Part shown: in pieces, positions 8,826 through 16,858 of the stretch
Numbering within the stretch: the stretch's first letter is position 1
Layout of the letters: each line of letters opens with the position of its first letter
DNA from: Algoriphagus formosus
GTDB lineage: Bacteria > Bacteroidota > Bacteroidia > Cytophagales > Cyclobacteriaceae
Direction of reading: 5' to 3'
Assembly: GCF_002807035.1 (NCBI RefSeq)
Contig: NZ_NIUC01000001.1
Location: 992,001-1,056,000, forward strand
DNA length: 64,000 bases
The notes under the pieces: model-generated
Databases searched by the model: none
The model's input: the letters and a program-made list of their open reading frames with translations, nothing else
Told to the model about the DNA's origin: nothing
Translations under genes and position numbers: made by a program

Positions 8826-10769
8826 TTAGGAAAGCACTTCCAAGATCCTAAATCCATAAGGTTCAAGGATCAAATATTGATCATCGCTAGCGACAGAAAT
8901 TTCTTCCTTCGAGACATGATCCCAAAGCTTTTTGGGACTGAAGCCAAACTCTCTGAATGCATACCAAGTCAAGAAAGATGCCTTATCTGAGTAATTTCCG
9001 ACTACAAAAATTCGCTGATCTTCTATTTCCCGAAGGAAACCCGCTACATGGATGTTATGAGGATTCATCCATCGAATATTGCTATTATCTGAAATAGCAG
9101 GAAGACTTTTCCGGATCTGTATCAACTGCTTTAAGCCAGAAAACACCCGTTCCTCCACAGTTCCTTCTGTATGACGCTCAGCTGCCTTTTCCCAATCAAT
9201 TATAGGTCTATGCATCCATCGATTATCATAGCTTTTCGCTGGATCATGCTGAAAGGTATAATCATTCAGATACCCTAATTCATCTCCATAATAAAGCATG
9301 GGTAAGCCTCCCTGGAAAATAGAAAAAGCCTGCATCAAAAGTATTTTTTGGATAGAAAGCGCTACTTGATACGCATCCTTCGCATACAATGCTGCCTCCA
9401 AACCGCATAAGGAGGCCAGTGATCCAGAAATCCGTGCATCTCCAGTCTTGGGATTACTAGAAAACAAAGCCCCGCGAGATGGACTTCCCGGGAAAGAACC
9501 TGAAAAGTAATTTTTCAAAAAGCTTCGATGCATGTAAGGATCCTTTCCTGCCTTTGAGATCATCCAATCATCATAGCCCAGTCCTATATCATCATGACAG
9601 CGGGTATAAGATATCCAACTTGTTCCTGGTGGCTTTTGCTGTAAAATATGCTGTGCTTCCAGCATGACTCTAGTGTCGCCCGAGGCAAGCATATCCCACT
9701 GCAGAGCCATTTGTGTGGCATTGTAGGCAAAGTCGCACTCCTTCCCTGCTCGATCATCCTTTCCAAAGTACTCCATGATAAAATTGGGGGCAACAATGGC
9801 CTCTCCCAAAATTGCCATACCTGGGCTGGCAATCTGGACAGCTTGCTTGATCAGCTGGAGAAGTGAGTGAGCCTGAGACAGGTTCTGACAGCTTGTTCCT
9901 GTTTCTTTCCAGATAAATGCAGGAGCGTCGATTCGAATCAAATCAACTCCCAAATTGGCATAGAAAAGAATATTATCCAGCATCTCCCGCAGAACTTCCG
10001 GATTTCGGTAATTCAGGTCCCATTGATAATTGTGAAAGACGGTCATCACCCATTTTTGACAGTCTTCGGACCAAGTGAAGTTTCCGGGCGAACTTTCTGG
10101 AAATATCTCGGGCATTGCCGCCTCAAACTGATTGGGAATCCAGCGATTATCATACATGTAGAAATAATCCTGATATTTCATTTCACCGGATTTTGCCTTT
10201 TCGGCCCATTCATGTCGATGGGAAGTATGATTGAGTACGATATCCAACATCAAGTACATCCCCTCATCATGCATTTTTTTGCGGAGAGAGGAAAGTTCTT
10301 CCAGCGTCCCAAAGCGCTCATCGACTTTACGGAAATCAGACACTGCATAACCGCCGTCACTTTCCCCCTGAGGACTTTCGAATAGTGGCATCAAATGAAG
10401 GAAATTAACTCCAAGTTCGTCCAGATAAGCCAGCTTGCCTTCCATTTGAGCAATGGAACCTGCAAAACGGTCCACATACAAGCTCATGCCTACTAAGTCA
10501 TTGGAAAGAAACCAGTCAGGCTTTTTGGACAAATCCCGCTTCTTGAGATCGGCTGATCTACTCAGATATGCCGAAATTATTGATCGAAGAAGGTCTTCGA
10601 ATTTGACTTCTGCATCTTCAAGATGTCCATAAATGGAAAAATAAAGCTGTCGGAGATTCTCATATCCCAATTCCAACCTTTTCCAAAATTCAGCATGCTT
10701 TCCAGAACTACTGATGCCAAACTCACCTGCAATTGATTTGTAATCCTTATTTCCCACTTCAATAATCAT
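8826..10769 (-). CDS. Amylosucrase-like GH13 glucansucrase
   Basis: 647 residues, no signal peptide, so cytoplasmic. The whole length follows the amylosucrase pattern (about 630-640 residues in Neisseria): helical N-terminus, VDRFAGSIAQMEGKLAYLDE, then HLMPLFESPQGESDGGYAVS. Catalytic residues in amylosucrase-type contexts are Asp281 (IRIDAPAFIWKETGTS), Glu323 (ILGEAIVAP) and His392-Asp393 (TRCHDDIG). The Asp of SDGGYAVS (138) and the Arg of YDNRWMHRP correspond to the pair that closes the -1 pocket in amylosucrases. The known family reaction is sucrose to alpha-1,4-glucan plus fructose. It lies 2 bp downstream of the transporter gene, indicating an import-and-polymerise operon. A sucrose hydrolase or other GH13_4 activity is the main alternative. 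Confidence 0.88.
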   Translation of the reverse strand: MIIEVGNKDYKSIAGEFGISSSGKHAEFWKRLELGYENLRQLYFSIYGHLEDAEVKFEDLLRSIISAYLSRSADLKKRDLSKKPDWFLSNDLVGMSLYVDRFAGSIAQMEGKLAYLDELGVNFLHLMPLFESPQGESDGGYAVSDFRKVDERFGTLEELSSLRKKMHDEGMYLMLDIVLNHTSHRHEWAEKAKSGEMKYQDYFYMYDNRWIPNQFEAAMPEIFPESSPGNFTWSEDCQKWVMTVFHNYQWDLNYRNPEVLREMLDNILFYANLGVDLIRIDAPAFIWKETGTSCQNLSQAHSLLQLIKQAVQIASPGMAILGEAIVAPNFIMEYFGKDDRAGKECDFAYNATQMALQWDMLASGDTRVMLEAQHILQQKPPGTSWISYTRCHDDIGLGYDDWMISKAGKDPYMHRSFLKNYFSGSFPGSPSRGALFSSNPKTGDARISGSLASLCGLEAALYAKDAYQVALSIQKILLMQAFSIFQGGLPMLYYGDELGYLNDYTFQHDPAKSYDNRWMHRPIIDWEKAAERHTEGTVEERVFSGLKQLIQIRKSLPAISDNSNIRWMNPHNIHVAGFLREIEDQRIFVVGNYSDKASFLTWYAFREFGFSPKKLWDHVSKEEISVASDDQYLILEPYGFRILEVLS

Positions 10770-10771
10770 CC

Positions 10772-12253
10772 TTAATGTCCACTGCCTGCGATGGGCTGAT
10801 CTGTTACGATATTTTTATTTTCTTTAATTAGCAATACTGCAGCTGCAGCCACTATCAACAATACTCCACCAAAAACGATGGCCAATCCTGGATCATTTCC
10901 CAAAAAGTTTTTGGAGATAAAGCCGAAAGTCAGTGTCTGCAAAATCATAGGAATCACAATCATCATGTTGATAATCCCCATGTAAACCCCGTAGCGTTCC
11001 TTTGGAATTTCATTAACAACGAGTAGATAAGGCACACCCATCATACTGGCCCAGGCAATCCCAAATCCTGCCATTGGGATAAAAAGAGCATATTTATTCG
11101 TCAATTGGGGAAAAACCATCAATCCTAAACCGGCAATAATTAGACAGATGAAATGAACCTTCTTTGGACCAAACTTAGTAGCCATTCGGGCCAGGTAAAA
11201 AGCTGAAAGAAAGGTCACCACATTGTACCAGCCGTTGACCAGGCCGGTCCAACCCACCGCCTCTTCATAGAGCTTGGGATCACCGCTTGGACTGGTATTC
11301 CAAACCGACTGGGCGACACTCTTAGCGGCATTTTGCCAATAACAAAAAAGTGCGTACCACTGAAAAAGATAAACTAAGGCAAGCTTCCACATAACGGATG
11401 GCATGACCATGATCGATTCAATGATTTCGATATTTTGGGCAAAAAGAATCCGTGTTTTTGGGTTCGACTTTGTTTTTTCAAGTAGCCTGTGTAGCAATCC
11501 TTTTGAAAATAAAGCTGGAATGAGCACGAGCAGAAAAACTAAATAGGCTATCAGAGAGGTTAGAATCGAAAGGAAAAACTGAATGGCTGGGTGAGGCATG
11601 CCCTCCGTTCGCTTTTTCAAGGCTTTCAACTCTTCCTCACTGGGTGGAATCTCAGGCGTCTTGGAAATACTCCACATCACCGACCCGATGGAACAAACAG
11701 TGCCTAGGAAAAAGGACGCATAAACCCAATAAGGCAAGGAACCCCAGGTGCCAGGAATGTATTTTTGAAATACAAAAAGAGAAACATTCGCTAAGGTAAT
11801 CCCCAAGCCGGTGAAGAAACTCTGCGTCAAAAACCCGGTACTATACTGCTCATCCGGAAGCTTGTCTGCAATGAGGGCTCGATAAGGTTCCATTGCTGTA
11901 TTATTCGCAGCGTCTAGCACCCAAAGTAAACCTGCTGCCATCCATAGCGAGCTACTGAAGGGATACAAAAAGAGCGTGATGCTACAGAACAAAGCCCCGA
12001 TAAAGAAAAAAGGCTTTCTCCTACCATACTTTGGACTCCAAGTATTGTCGCTTAGTGCTCCAATTATGGGTTGAATCAAAAGCCCGGTCATAGGACCAGC
12101 CAAGTTGAGAATGGGGATTTCGTCAGGAGCAGCACCCAACATGTCGTAGATGGGATTGACTGCACTCTGCTGTAGACCAAAACTGTACTGAATGCCAAAA
12201 AACCCGACATTCATATTGATGATCTGCGAAAAAGACAAAGTAGGTTTTCTCAT
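10772..12253 (-). CDS. SLC45-like MFS sugar transporter next to amylosucrase
   Basis: About 493 residues from the ATG at 12253 (MRKPTLSFSQIINMNVGFFG). This start aligns with the paralogous transporter at 59351; an in-frame ATG at 12322 would add 23 non-matching residues. The inner-membrane MFS protein carries the loop motif SDNTWSPKYGRRKPFFFIG and the VLDAANNTAMEPYRAL segment typical of SLC45/GPH-like sucrose and maltose symporters. It is longer than its paralogue because of an extra central segment of about 60 residues (11423-11602) containing a 28-residue hydrophobic stretch. It is the first gene of the operon with amylosucrase, and a LacI-type palindrome lies upstream at 12380. Sucrose is the most likely substrate (inference). 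Confidence 0.85.
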   Translation of the reverse strand: MRKPTLSFSQIINMNVGFFGIQYSFGLQQSAVNPIYDMLGAAPDEIPILNLAGPMTGLLIQPIIGALSDNTWSPKYGRRKPFFFIGALFCSITLFLYPFSSSLWMAAGLLWVLDAANNTAMEPYRALIADKLPDEQYSTGFLTQSFFTGLGITLANVSLFVFQKYIPGTWGSLPYWVYASFFLGTVCSIGSVMWSISKTPEIPPSEEELKALKKRTEGMPHPAIQFFLSILTSLIAYLVFLLVLIPALFSKGLLHRLLEKTKSNPKTRILFAQNIEIIESIMVMPSVMWKLALVYLFQWYALFCYWQNAAKSVAQSVWNTSPSGDPKLYEEAVGWTGLVNGWYNVVTFLSAFYLARMATKFGPKKVHFICLIIAGLGLMVFPQLTNKYALFIPMAGFGIAWASMMGVPYLLVVNEIPKERYGVYMGIINMMIVIPMILQTLTFGFISKNFLGNDPGLAIVFGGVLLIVAAAAVLLIKENKNIVTDQPIAGSGH

Positions 12254-12379
12254 TAAAAACCGATTTATTTTGGGTTTGTGGAAGACTTGATTCTTTTCAT
12301 AGGAAAAAAACCTGCTCAACATACCAAATTTTCTTTGTCAAAAAGAAGCATTAAGAGAGAAATAAAAGAAAAATTTAAT

Positions 12380-12391
12380 GCAAACGGTTGA
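12380..12391. promoter_or_regulatory. Candidate LacI-type operator upstream of the transporter/amylosucrase operon
   Basis: The 12-mer GCAAACGGTTGA is an imperfect palindrome centred on CG. It resembles the sites at 55529-55552 and 56744-56755, which flank the other alpha-glucan genes. It lies 127 bp upstream of the preferred start of the transporter gene and 58 bp from the alternative ATG. Assignment is by pattern and recurrence only. Confidence 0.55.
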
Positions 12392-12499
12392 TAATTTTGA
12401 CAAGGCTAAATTTCACTTTTAAATCTGACTGTCTTGGCTTTTTTGCTCTTGAGCTCAATCAAAGAGTTTTCACAAAATCTCTTTCTCCCTCATTTTATC

Positions 12500-12507
12500 T
12501 AATTTTG
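12500..12507 (+). promoter_or_regulatory. Bacteroidota -7 element (TAATTTTG) of rlmD
   Basis: TAATTTTG is an exact match to the Bacteroidota -7 consensus TAnnTTTG. It ends 5 bp before the rlmD ATG at 12513, which would give an almost leaderless transcript. I see no clear TTTG at the expected -33 position. Confidence 0.4.
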
Positions 12508-12512
12508 CAGCC

Positions 12513-13919
12513 ATGTCGAGAAAAATGAAAAACAAGATCATCACTGAGGTATCCATTGAGCGCATTGCCTCCGAAGGGAAATGCATCGGGCATCATGATG
12601 GCAAGGTGGTTTTTGTGGGGAATGTCGCCCCGGGAGACATTGTAGACGTACGGATCACCAAGGGAAAAAGCTCCTTTATGGAGGGGGAAGCCGTACATTT
12701 CCACCAATATTCCAAAGATAGAGTTGAGCCATTTTGTGCGCATTTCGGGACCTGCGGCGGCTGCAAATGGCAGCATATCAACTATGATCTGCAAAAGACC
12801 TACAAAAGACAGCAAGTAGTGGATCAATTTGAGCGAATTGCCAAGGTTCCTATCCCCGAGGTCTTACCAATTTTAGGATCTGCAAATACCCGCTACTACC
12901 GCAATAAATTGGATTTCACTTTCTCGAATAAAAAATGGCTGACCATCGAGCAGATTAGATCCGGCGAGGAGTTTGAGCGCAATGCTTTGGGTTTTCATAT
13001 CCCAAAGATGTTTGATAAAATCATCGACATTGATCATTGCTACCTGCAGGGCGGTCCTTCAAATGATGTGAGAAATAGCCTTCGAGAATTTGCCCTCCAA
13101 AACCGACTGAGCTTCTACGACATTCGAAATCAGGTAGGTTTGCTTCGAAATCTTATCATCCGAACTACTTCTACGGGTCAAACCATGGTTATTGTCCAGT
13201 TTGGTGAAGATGATGCGGAGAATATCCAGCTTGTGATGGAGTTTTTGAAGTCAAGATTCCCGGAAATCACTTCCCTCCTCTATGTCATCAATACTAAAGG
13301 AAACGAAACCTTCCACGATTTAGAATTGGTAACCTTCGCAGGCTTACCTTACATCGAAGAGGAAATGGAAGGGCTCAAGTTTAGAATTGGTCCGAAGTCA
13401 TTTTATCAGACCAACTCCGATCAGGCATACGAACTGTACAAAGTTGCGAGGGATTTTGCAGAGCTAAAAGGTGATGAAATAGTCTATGACCTTTACACGG
13501 GGACAGGTACCATTGCCAATTTTGTAGCCAAACAAGCCAAACAAGTAATCGGTGTCGAGTATGTGGAGGCTGCAATCGAGGATGCGAAATTGAATTCCGA
13601 AATCAATGGAATCACAAACACGCAATTCTATGCAGGTGACATGAAAGATGTCCTCAATGAAGAATTTATTGCGCAGCATGCAGCTCCGGATGTGATTATC
13701 ACTGATCCTCCACGAGCAGGGATGCACGAAGATGTAGTAAAAATGCTGCTTCGCCTTTCTGCCCCTACGATCGTTTATGTCTCTTGTAACCCAGCCACAC
13801 AGGCTAGAGACGTAGCTTTGCTAGCTGAAAAATACCAAGTGGAACGAATTCAGCCTGTAGATATGTTTCCTCAGACCTATCATGTAGAAAATGTTGTACG
13901 ATTAACCTTAAAGCCATGA
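12513..13919 (+). CDS. rlmD: 23S rRNA (uracil(1939)-C5)-methyltransferase RlmD-type
   Basis: 468 residues. An N-terminal TRAM-like domain (about 10-65) is followed by iron-sulfur ligand cysteines Cys75, Cys81 and Cys84 (CAHFGTCGGCKWQHI) with a fourth at Cys176 (DIDHCYLQGG). The C-terminal Rossmann methyltransferase domain has the SAM motif VYDLYTGTGTIANF (about 324-337), then DPPRAGMHEDV and the catalytic cysteine Cys425 in VYVSCNPATQARD. It methylates C5 of a uridine in 23S rRNA using S-adenosylmethionine. The RlmC/RlmD/TrmA families are hard to separate from sequence; the four-cysteine pattern favours RlmD. Its last bases overlap the start of the next small gene (ATGA), implying translational coupling. 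Confidence 0.9.
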   Translation: MSRKMKNKIITEVSIERIASEGKCIGHHDGKVVFVGNVAPGDIVDVRITKGKSSFMEGEAVHFHQYSKDRVEPFCAHFGTCGGCKWQHINYDLQKTYKRQQVVDQFERIAKVPIPEVLPILGSANTRYYRNKLDFTFSNKKWLTIEQIRSGEEFERNALGFHIPKMFDKIIDIDHCYLQGGPSNDVRNSLREFALQNRLSFYDIRNQVGLLRNLIIRTTSTGQTMVIVQFGEDDAENIQLVMEFLKSRFPEITSLLYVINTKGNETFHDLELVTFAGLPYIEEEMEGLKFRIGPKSFYQTNSDQAYELYKVARDFAELKGDEIVYDLYTGTGTIANFVAKQAKQVIGVEYVEAAIEDAKLNSEINGITNTQFYAGDMKDVLNEEFIAQHAAPDVIITDPPRAGMHEDVVKMLLRLSAPTIVYVSCNPATQARDVALLAEKYQVERIQPVDMFPQTYHVENVVRLTLKP

Positions 13920-14293
13920 TTTCTGACTTTAACGATCCCGAACTCAACGGAAAATACTTGGGTACAATCAGCAGTGATTTTGTAAAAATCTCAGATGTAC
14001 TCAAAGAGGCTGCCTATCAGGTCAAGTCAAGAGGATTTTCAGATTTTCCTATTTTTCCCATTTCCAAGGAAATGCAACCCATCGGAAAGTTGTTTTTGGG
14101 GAAGGTAGAGAAAAACCTAGAGTGGAATTATTTCATCACCTACGTCGATGAATTTGTGCAGCGAAAGCTGATAGCCGAGGACGCTCTTGAGGACTTTAAG
14201 AAAGCATTCAAAGACCCTGATGAGTTCTGCTGTCTATTTGTGATGGACGGAGCCTTTACCAGTTTTGTCTACATCCCTTATCCTGAGGAATAA
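13916..14293 (+). CDS. Conserved-looking small protein of unknown function, coupled to rlmD
   Basis: 125 residues, acidic, no signal peptide or membrane segment, so cytoplasmic. I do not recognise a named domain. The N-terminus (MISDFNDPELNGKYLGTISS) is followed by an alternating alpha/beta-looking chain ending FVMDGAFTSFVYIPYPEE. Its ATG overlaps the rlmD stop codon by 4 bp and a strong terminator follows 22 bp after its stop, so it is the second and last gene of a two-gene operon. The coupling suggests a role linked to rRNA modification or ribosome assembly, but this is inference from position only. Confidence 0.7.
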   Translation: MISDFNDPELNGKYLGTISSDFVKISDVLKEAAYQVKSRGFSDFPIFPISKEMQPIGKLFLGKVEKNLEWNYFITYVDEFVQRKLIAEDALEDFKKAFKDPDEFCCLFVMDGAFTSFVYIPYPEE

Positions 14294-14315
14294 AGACAAA
14301 AAATGATAAAAAATT

Positions 14316-14347
14316 AAGCCGTGGTTGAAGCGAATCACGGCTTTTTT
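14316..14347 (+). terminator. Rho-independent terminator of the rlmD operon
   Basis: An 8-bp stem, AAGCCGTG pairing with CACGGCTT across a 12-base loop, is followed directly by a T run. It also shows that the DUF4397 lipoprotein starts downstream of here rather than at the TTG at 14325. Confidence 0.85.
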
Positions 14348-14381
14348 GCGTCTAGGAGAAAAACCAATTACTAGCACAATT

Positions 14382-15104
14382 ATGATTAAAAACCCAGTAT
14401 CCAAGTTCAAATCAATTACCATGAAGTCCTTAGCTTTCGGTGGCTTGGCTTTTCTTGCAACTTCCTGTTTGGATGACATTGACATTCCTGATCCTACACC
14501 AGCAGCTTATGTCTCCATCTATCAGGGATCTGCTACGGCTCCTGACCTTAATATTTTTGCCGACAACAATCAGGTAACACAGCAACCCTTAGGGTTTTCT
14601 GAATTCATCGCCTATAGCCCTTTTTTCATCGGTGAGCGTCTGATGCGCTACACCAGTGCATCGAGTACCAGCAGCCTTTTGGAGCAAAATGTCACTCTTG
14701 AAGTGGATAAAGTCTATTCGATTTTCCTTAGCAGTAAAGATGATCAGCTCGAATCTACCCTAGTCGAAGATGTATGGGAAGACCCCGTGGCAGATTTAGC
14801 CCAACTTCGATTTGCACATCTTTCCTCAGAACTGGGAGAGATCTATGTCGAGTTTTCAGGATTAACTACGCCAATCACTCCAAATGTAAAGTTCCAGGAT
14901 ATCACAGATTTTGCGGAGCTAGCGCCAGGGATTTATGACATTGATGTAAAATCCGTCGAAAACGGAGAATCACTTCTTCAGATCGATGGTGTCGAAATCA
15001 GGGATAGGTTTGTTTACACTCTTATTCTGAAAGGAAATGAAGGTGCCAATGAAACATCCAAGGAGCTGGACCTTCAACTTATTACCAACTATTTCGGGAT
15101 CTAA
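14382..15104 (+). CDS. DUF4397-like lipoprotein
   Basis: About 240 residues from the ATG at 14382. An upstream in-frame TTG at 14325 lies inside the terminator hairpin and is rejected; a later ATG at 14421 (MKSLAFGGLAFLATSC) is also possible. The hydrophobic N-terminus ends in a lipobox-like FLATSC, followed by acidic residues and prolines (LDDIDIPDPTP), typical of a Bacteroidota exported lipoprotein. The mature part (YVSIYQGSATAPDLNIFADN, then DLAQLRFAHLSSELGEIYVE) resembles DUF4397 beta-sandwich proteins of unknown function at the cell surface. The gene is monocistronic, flanked by terminators on both sides. Confidence 0.75.
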   Translation: MIKNPVSKFKSITMKSLAFGGLAFLATSCLDDIDIPDPTPAAYVSIYQGSATAPDLNIFADNNQVTQQPLGFSEFIAYSPFFIGERLMRYTSASSTSSLLEQNVTLEVDKVYSIFLSSKDDQLESTLVEDVWEDPVADLAQLRFAHLSSELGEIYVEFSGLTTPITPNVKFQDITDFAELAPGIYDIDVKSVENGESLLQIDGVEIRDRFVYTLILKGNEGANETSKELDLQLITNYFGI

Positions 15105-15127
15105 AAATCCCATCACAATGAATGAAG

Positions 15128-15157
15128 ACCGGGGCAAAATTGCTCCGGTTTTTTTTG
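15128..15157 (+). terminator. Rho-independent terminator after the DUF4397 lipoprotein gene
   Basis: ACCGGGGCAA pairs with TTGCTCCGGT (one G-T wobble) and is followed by eight T residues. It lies 23 bp after the stop codon. Confidence 0.88.
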
Positions 15158-15223
15158 ATATAAACAACCATAAAACAGTGAGAAGATTTTTCTCCCGCGA
15201 AGAAAAAAAAGAATTACACCTTC

Positions 15224-15270
15224 GGCGAAATATGCTTTGCGAAATAAAACTCACTTCATTTGGTGAAATA
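15224..15270. repeat. Short GAAATA-type repeat units in intergenic DNA
   Basis: Three near-identical 9-mers occur in this stretch: GGCGAAATA (15224-15232), TGCGAAATA (15238-15246) and GGTGAAATA (15262-15270). Small inverted repeats such as TCAC...GTGA surround the last one. No protein-coding logic is seen. It looks like a small intergenic repeat cluster; its spread in the genome cannot be judged here. Confidence 0.4.
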
Positions 15271-15276
15271 TTTTAG

Positions 15277-15526
15277 TTAAGCACAAAACGAATTAAAAAG
15301 TGCTGAAGGCGCGACTTGTAACAGTCCTACCAGAGGTAGGCAGGCCAGTTTAAGCGAAGAAATACGATGAGCGAAATGCTGGGTAAAAAAGATACCTCAG
15401 CATCCCAGCGATGACGCACAATTTTAAAAGGGGAATGAGAATCGGATGCCAGCAAGGTGGAAACCGATCAAAAATAAAATTCATGAGACTTTAATCTCCC
15501 ATTTCTCAACACCAGTTCAAAAACCT
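15277..15526. other. Non-coding stretch with two strong hairpins, function unknown
   Basis: No supported ORF. Two hairpins are visible: CCTACC-AGA-GGTAGG at 15326-15340, and ATGCTG/GGTA pairing with TACC/CAGCAT around a short loop at 15376-15403 (10 bp with one bulged T). GCTGGG at 15378-15383 could instead pair with CCCAGC at 15404-15409, so two alternative folds are possible. The stretch lies between the terminator of the lipoprotein gene and the 3' end of the convergent beta-barrel gene. It could be a small RNA, a repeat element or a decayed gene. Confidence 0.4.
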
Positions 15527-16858
15527 TTACTTCCCAAAATTCACTTTGAAAGACGCGCCGATTAGACCGGGATTTTCACCAAAACCTGTGAAATCTGTCA
15601 AAGGGAGATTATAAAATGGCATTAGAACATAATTCACATTTTTGCTTTCCAGCAGCTGAATATTCAATCCAAAATTTGCTGTTGCAAAAGGGTAAAACCG
15701 CTGATTGGCGGGTTCCAAGGAAGTATTTTGTATCACTGACTCCTGAATGATTCTAGAATCATTGATACTCGAATTCGCCGCATCATTTGCCACAACCACC
15801 TGCCTTGTGAAAGAAGACTCCAAATCAGCTTGCTGATTGATGGCATAGATAGAAGAAAACCCAGCTCTTATGGAAATAGTATTACTTGGATTGATTGGAT
15901 ATTGAACAAACAGCGGAAGCTCCACTTGAGCCTGATTGACGGTAATTCTATCTTCAGAAGGTGCGATAGAACTTGCAAGAGCATTTGCTGGTGAAAATAC
16001 CACTTCACTTTGCTGGCTAAGAGTATTCAAAGCCAAACCGGTTCCCAATCTAATTTTCTCTGTCACAGGAACTGCCAATGCCATTCCCAAGCCCAGACTG
16101 CTGCTAGATACCTGTCCACCTCCATCGCCTGTACCTCCACCAAATGCAGGAGCCACCCCAACTTCCCAAGCGATAGCTTTAGAATTTTTTGACCTTTTTT
16201 CTTCCTCTGCTAAAGCCATATTCCATGAAGCTTCATCAATCTTATCGCTTATTTCAGAAGAATCAGCCAAATCTCTATTTCGATAGTATGAGTTTTTGGC
16301 TTCTGAGTTACTCGAATTCGACCAGTCTCCTGCAAGAAGTTTTTGTTTGAACTCCGCTTCAGACAATGATTTGAATGGAATATCAATCGTTTTTTCTTTT
16401 GGAACCCCAGGATCTTCGACTAGCTCTTTGCTTTGAAAATTTGAAATAGACTGTTCTGTATTTTCTGATTTAACAGGCTCTATGGAGCTTCCTTTGGAAG
16501 ATTCAGCAATCAAATTTTCCGGAGCTGCTGGATCATTCGGGATTTCTAATTCCTCTTTTACAATAGAATCAACTTGAGAGGGAGTAGTTGGGAGCTGAGA
16601 TTCAGACTCTATGCTCGTAATCACCTCATTTTGATCAATACTATCTGACTGAAAATCCTGAGAGATCCAGGTATACCCCAGCCCAAGCAGAAGACATGCT
16701 GCGATTCCACTTATAAAGACAGGCAGCCATGGAAAACCACCCGATTTCCTACTTTTTTCAAAAGCCTCCCAAGCTCCTGCCTCATAAGCTTGAGGATGAT
16801 TCTCTTGATGCTTTCGAAGAGAATCGGCTATTTCTTTTGATATTTTATCTTCCTGCAT
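15527..16858 (-). CDS. Putative anti-sigma/outer-membrane beta-barrel hybrid, partner of the ECF sigma factor
   Basis: 443 residues. The N-terminal 42 residues are soluble (MQEDKISKEIADSLRKHQEN), followed by one membrane helix at about 44-65 (LPVFISGIAACLLLGLGYTW). Then comes a long Ser/Glu-rich linker (about 70-215) and a C-terminal region of alternating strands and glycines (VGVAPAFGGGTGDGGG to VKVNFG-like end) resembling an outer-membrane beta-barrel. The start overlaps the end of the upstream sigma-factor gene by 14 bp, so the two are translationally coupled. Position suggests that the N-terminus binds the sigma factor and the TM helix crosses the inner membrane. How the barrel-like part is used in the same chain is unclear. 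Confidence 0.7.
   Translation of the reverse strand: MQEDKISKEIADSLRKHQENHPQAYEAGAWEAFEKSRKSGGFPWLPVFISGIAACLLLGLGYTWISQDFQSDSIDQNEVITSIESESQLPTTPSQVDSIVKEELEIPNDPAAPENLIAESSKGSSIEPVKSENTEQSISNFQSKELVEDPGVPKEKTIDIPFKSLSEAEFKQKLLAGDWSNSSNSEAKNSYYRNRDLADSSEISDKIDEASWNMALAEEEKRSKNSKAIAWEVGVAPAFGGGTGDGGGQVSSSSLGLGMALAVPVTEKIRLGTGLALNTLSQQSEVVFSPANALASSIAPSEDRITVNQAQVELPLFVQYPINPSNTISIRAGFSSIYAINQQADLESSFTRQVVVANDAANSSINDSRIIQESVIQNTSLEPANQRFYPFATANFGLNIQLLESKNVNYVLMPFYNLPLTDFTGFGENPGLIGASFKVNFGK

Noticed and set aside
15037..15276. Small open frame across the lipoprotein 3' end and terminator
   Set aside because: It runs through a strong terminator and repeat units and has no coding character.
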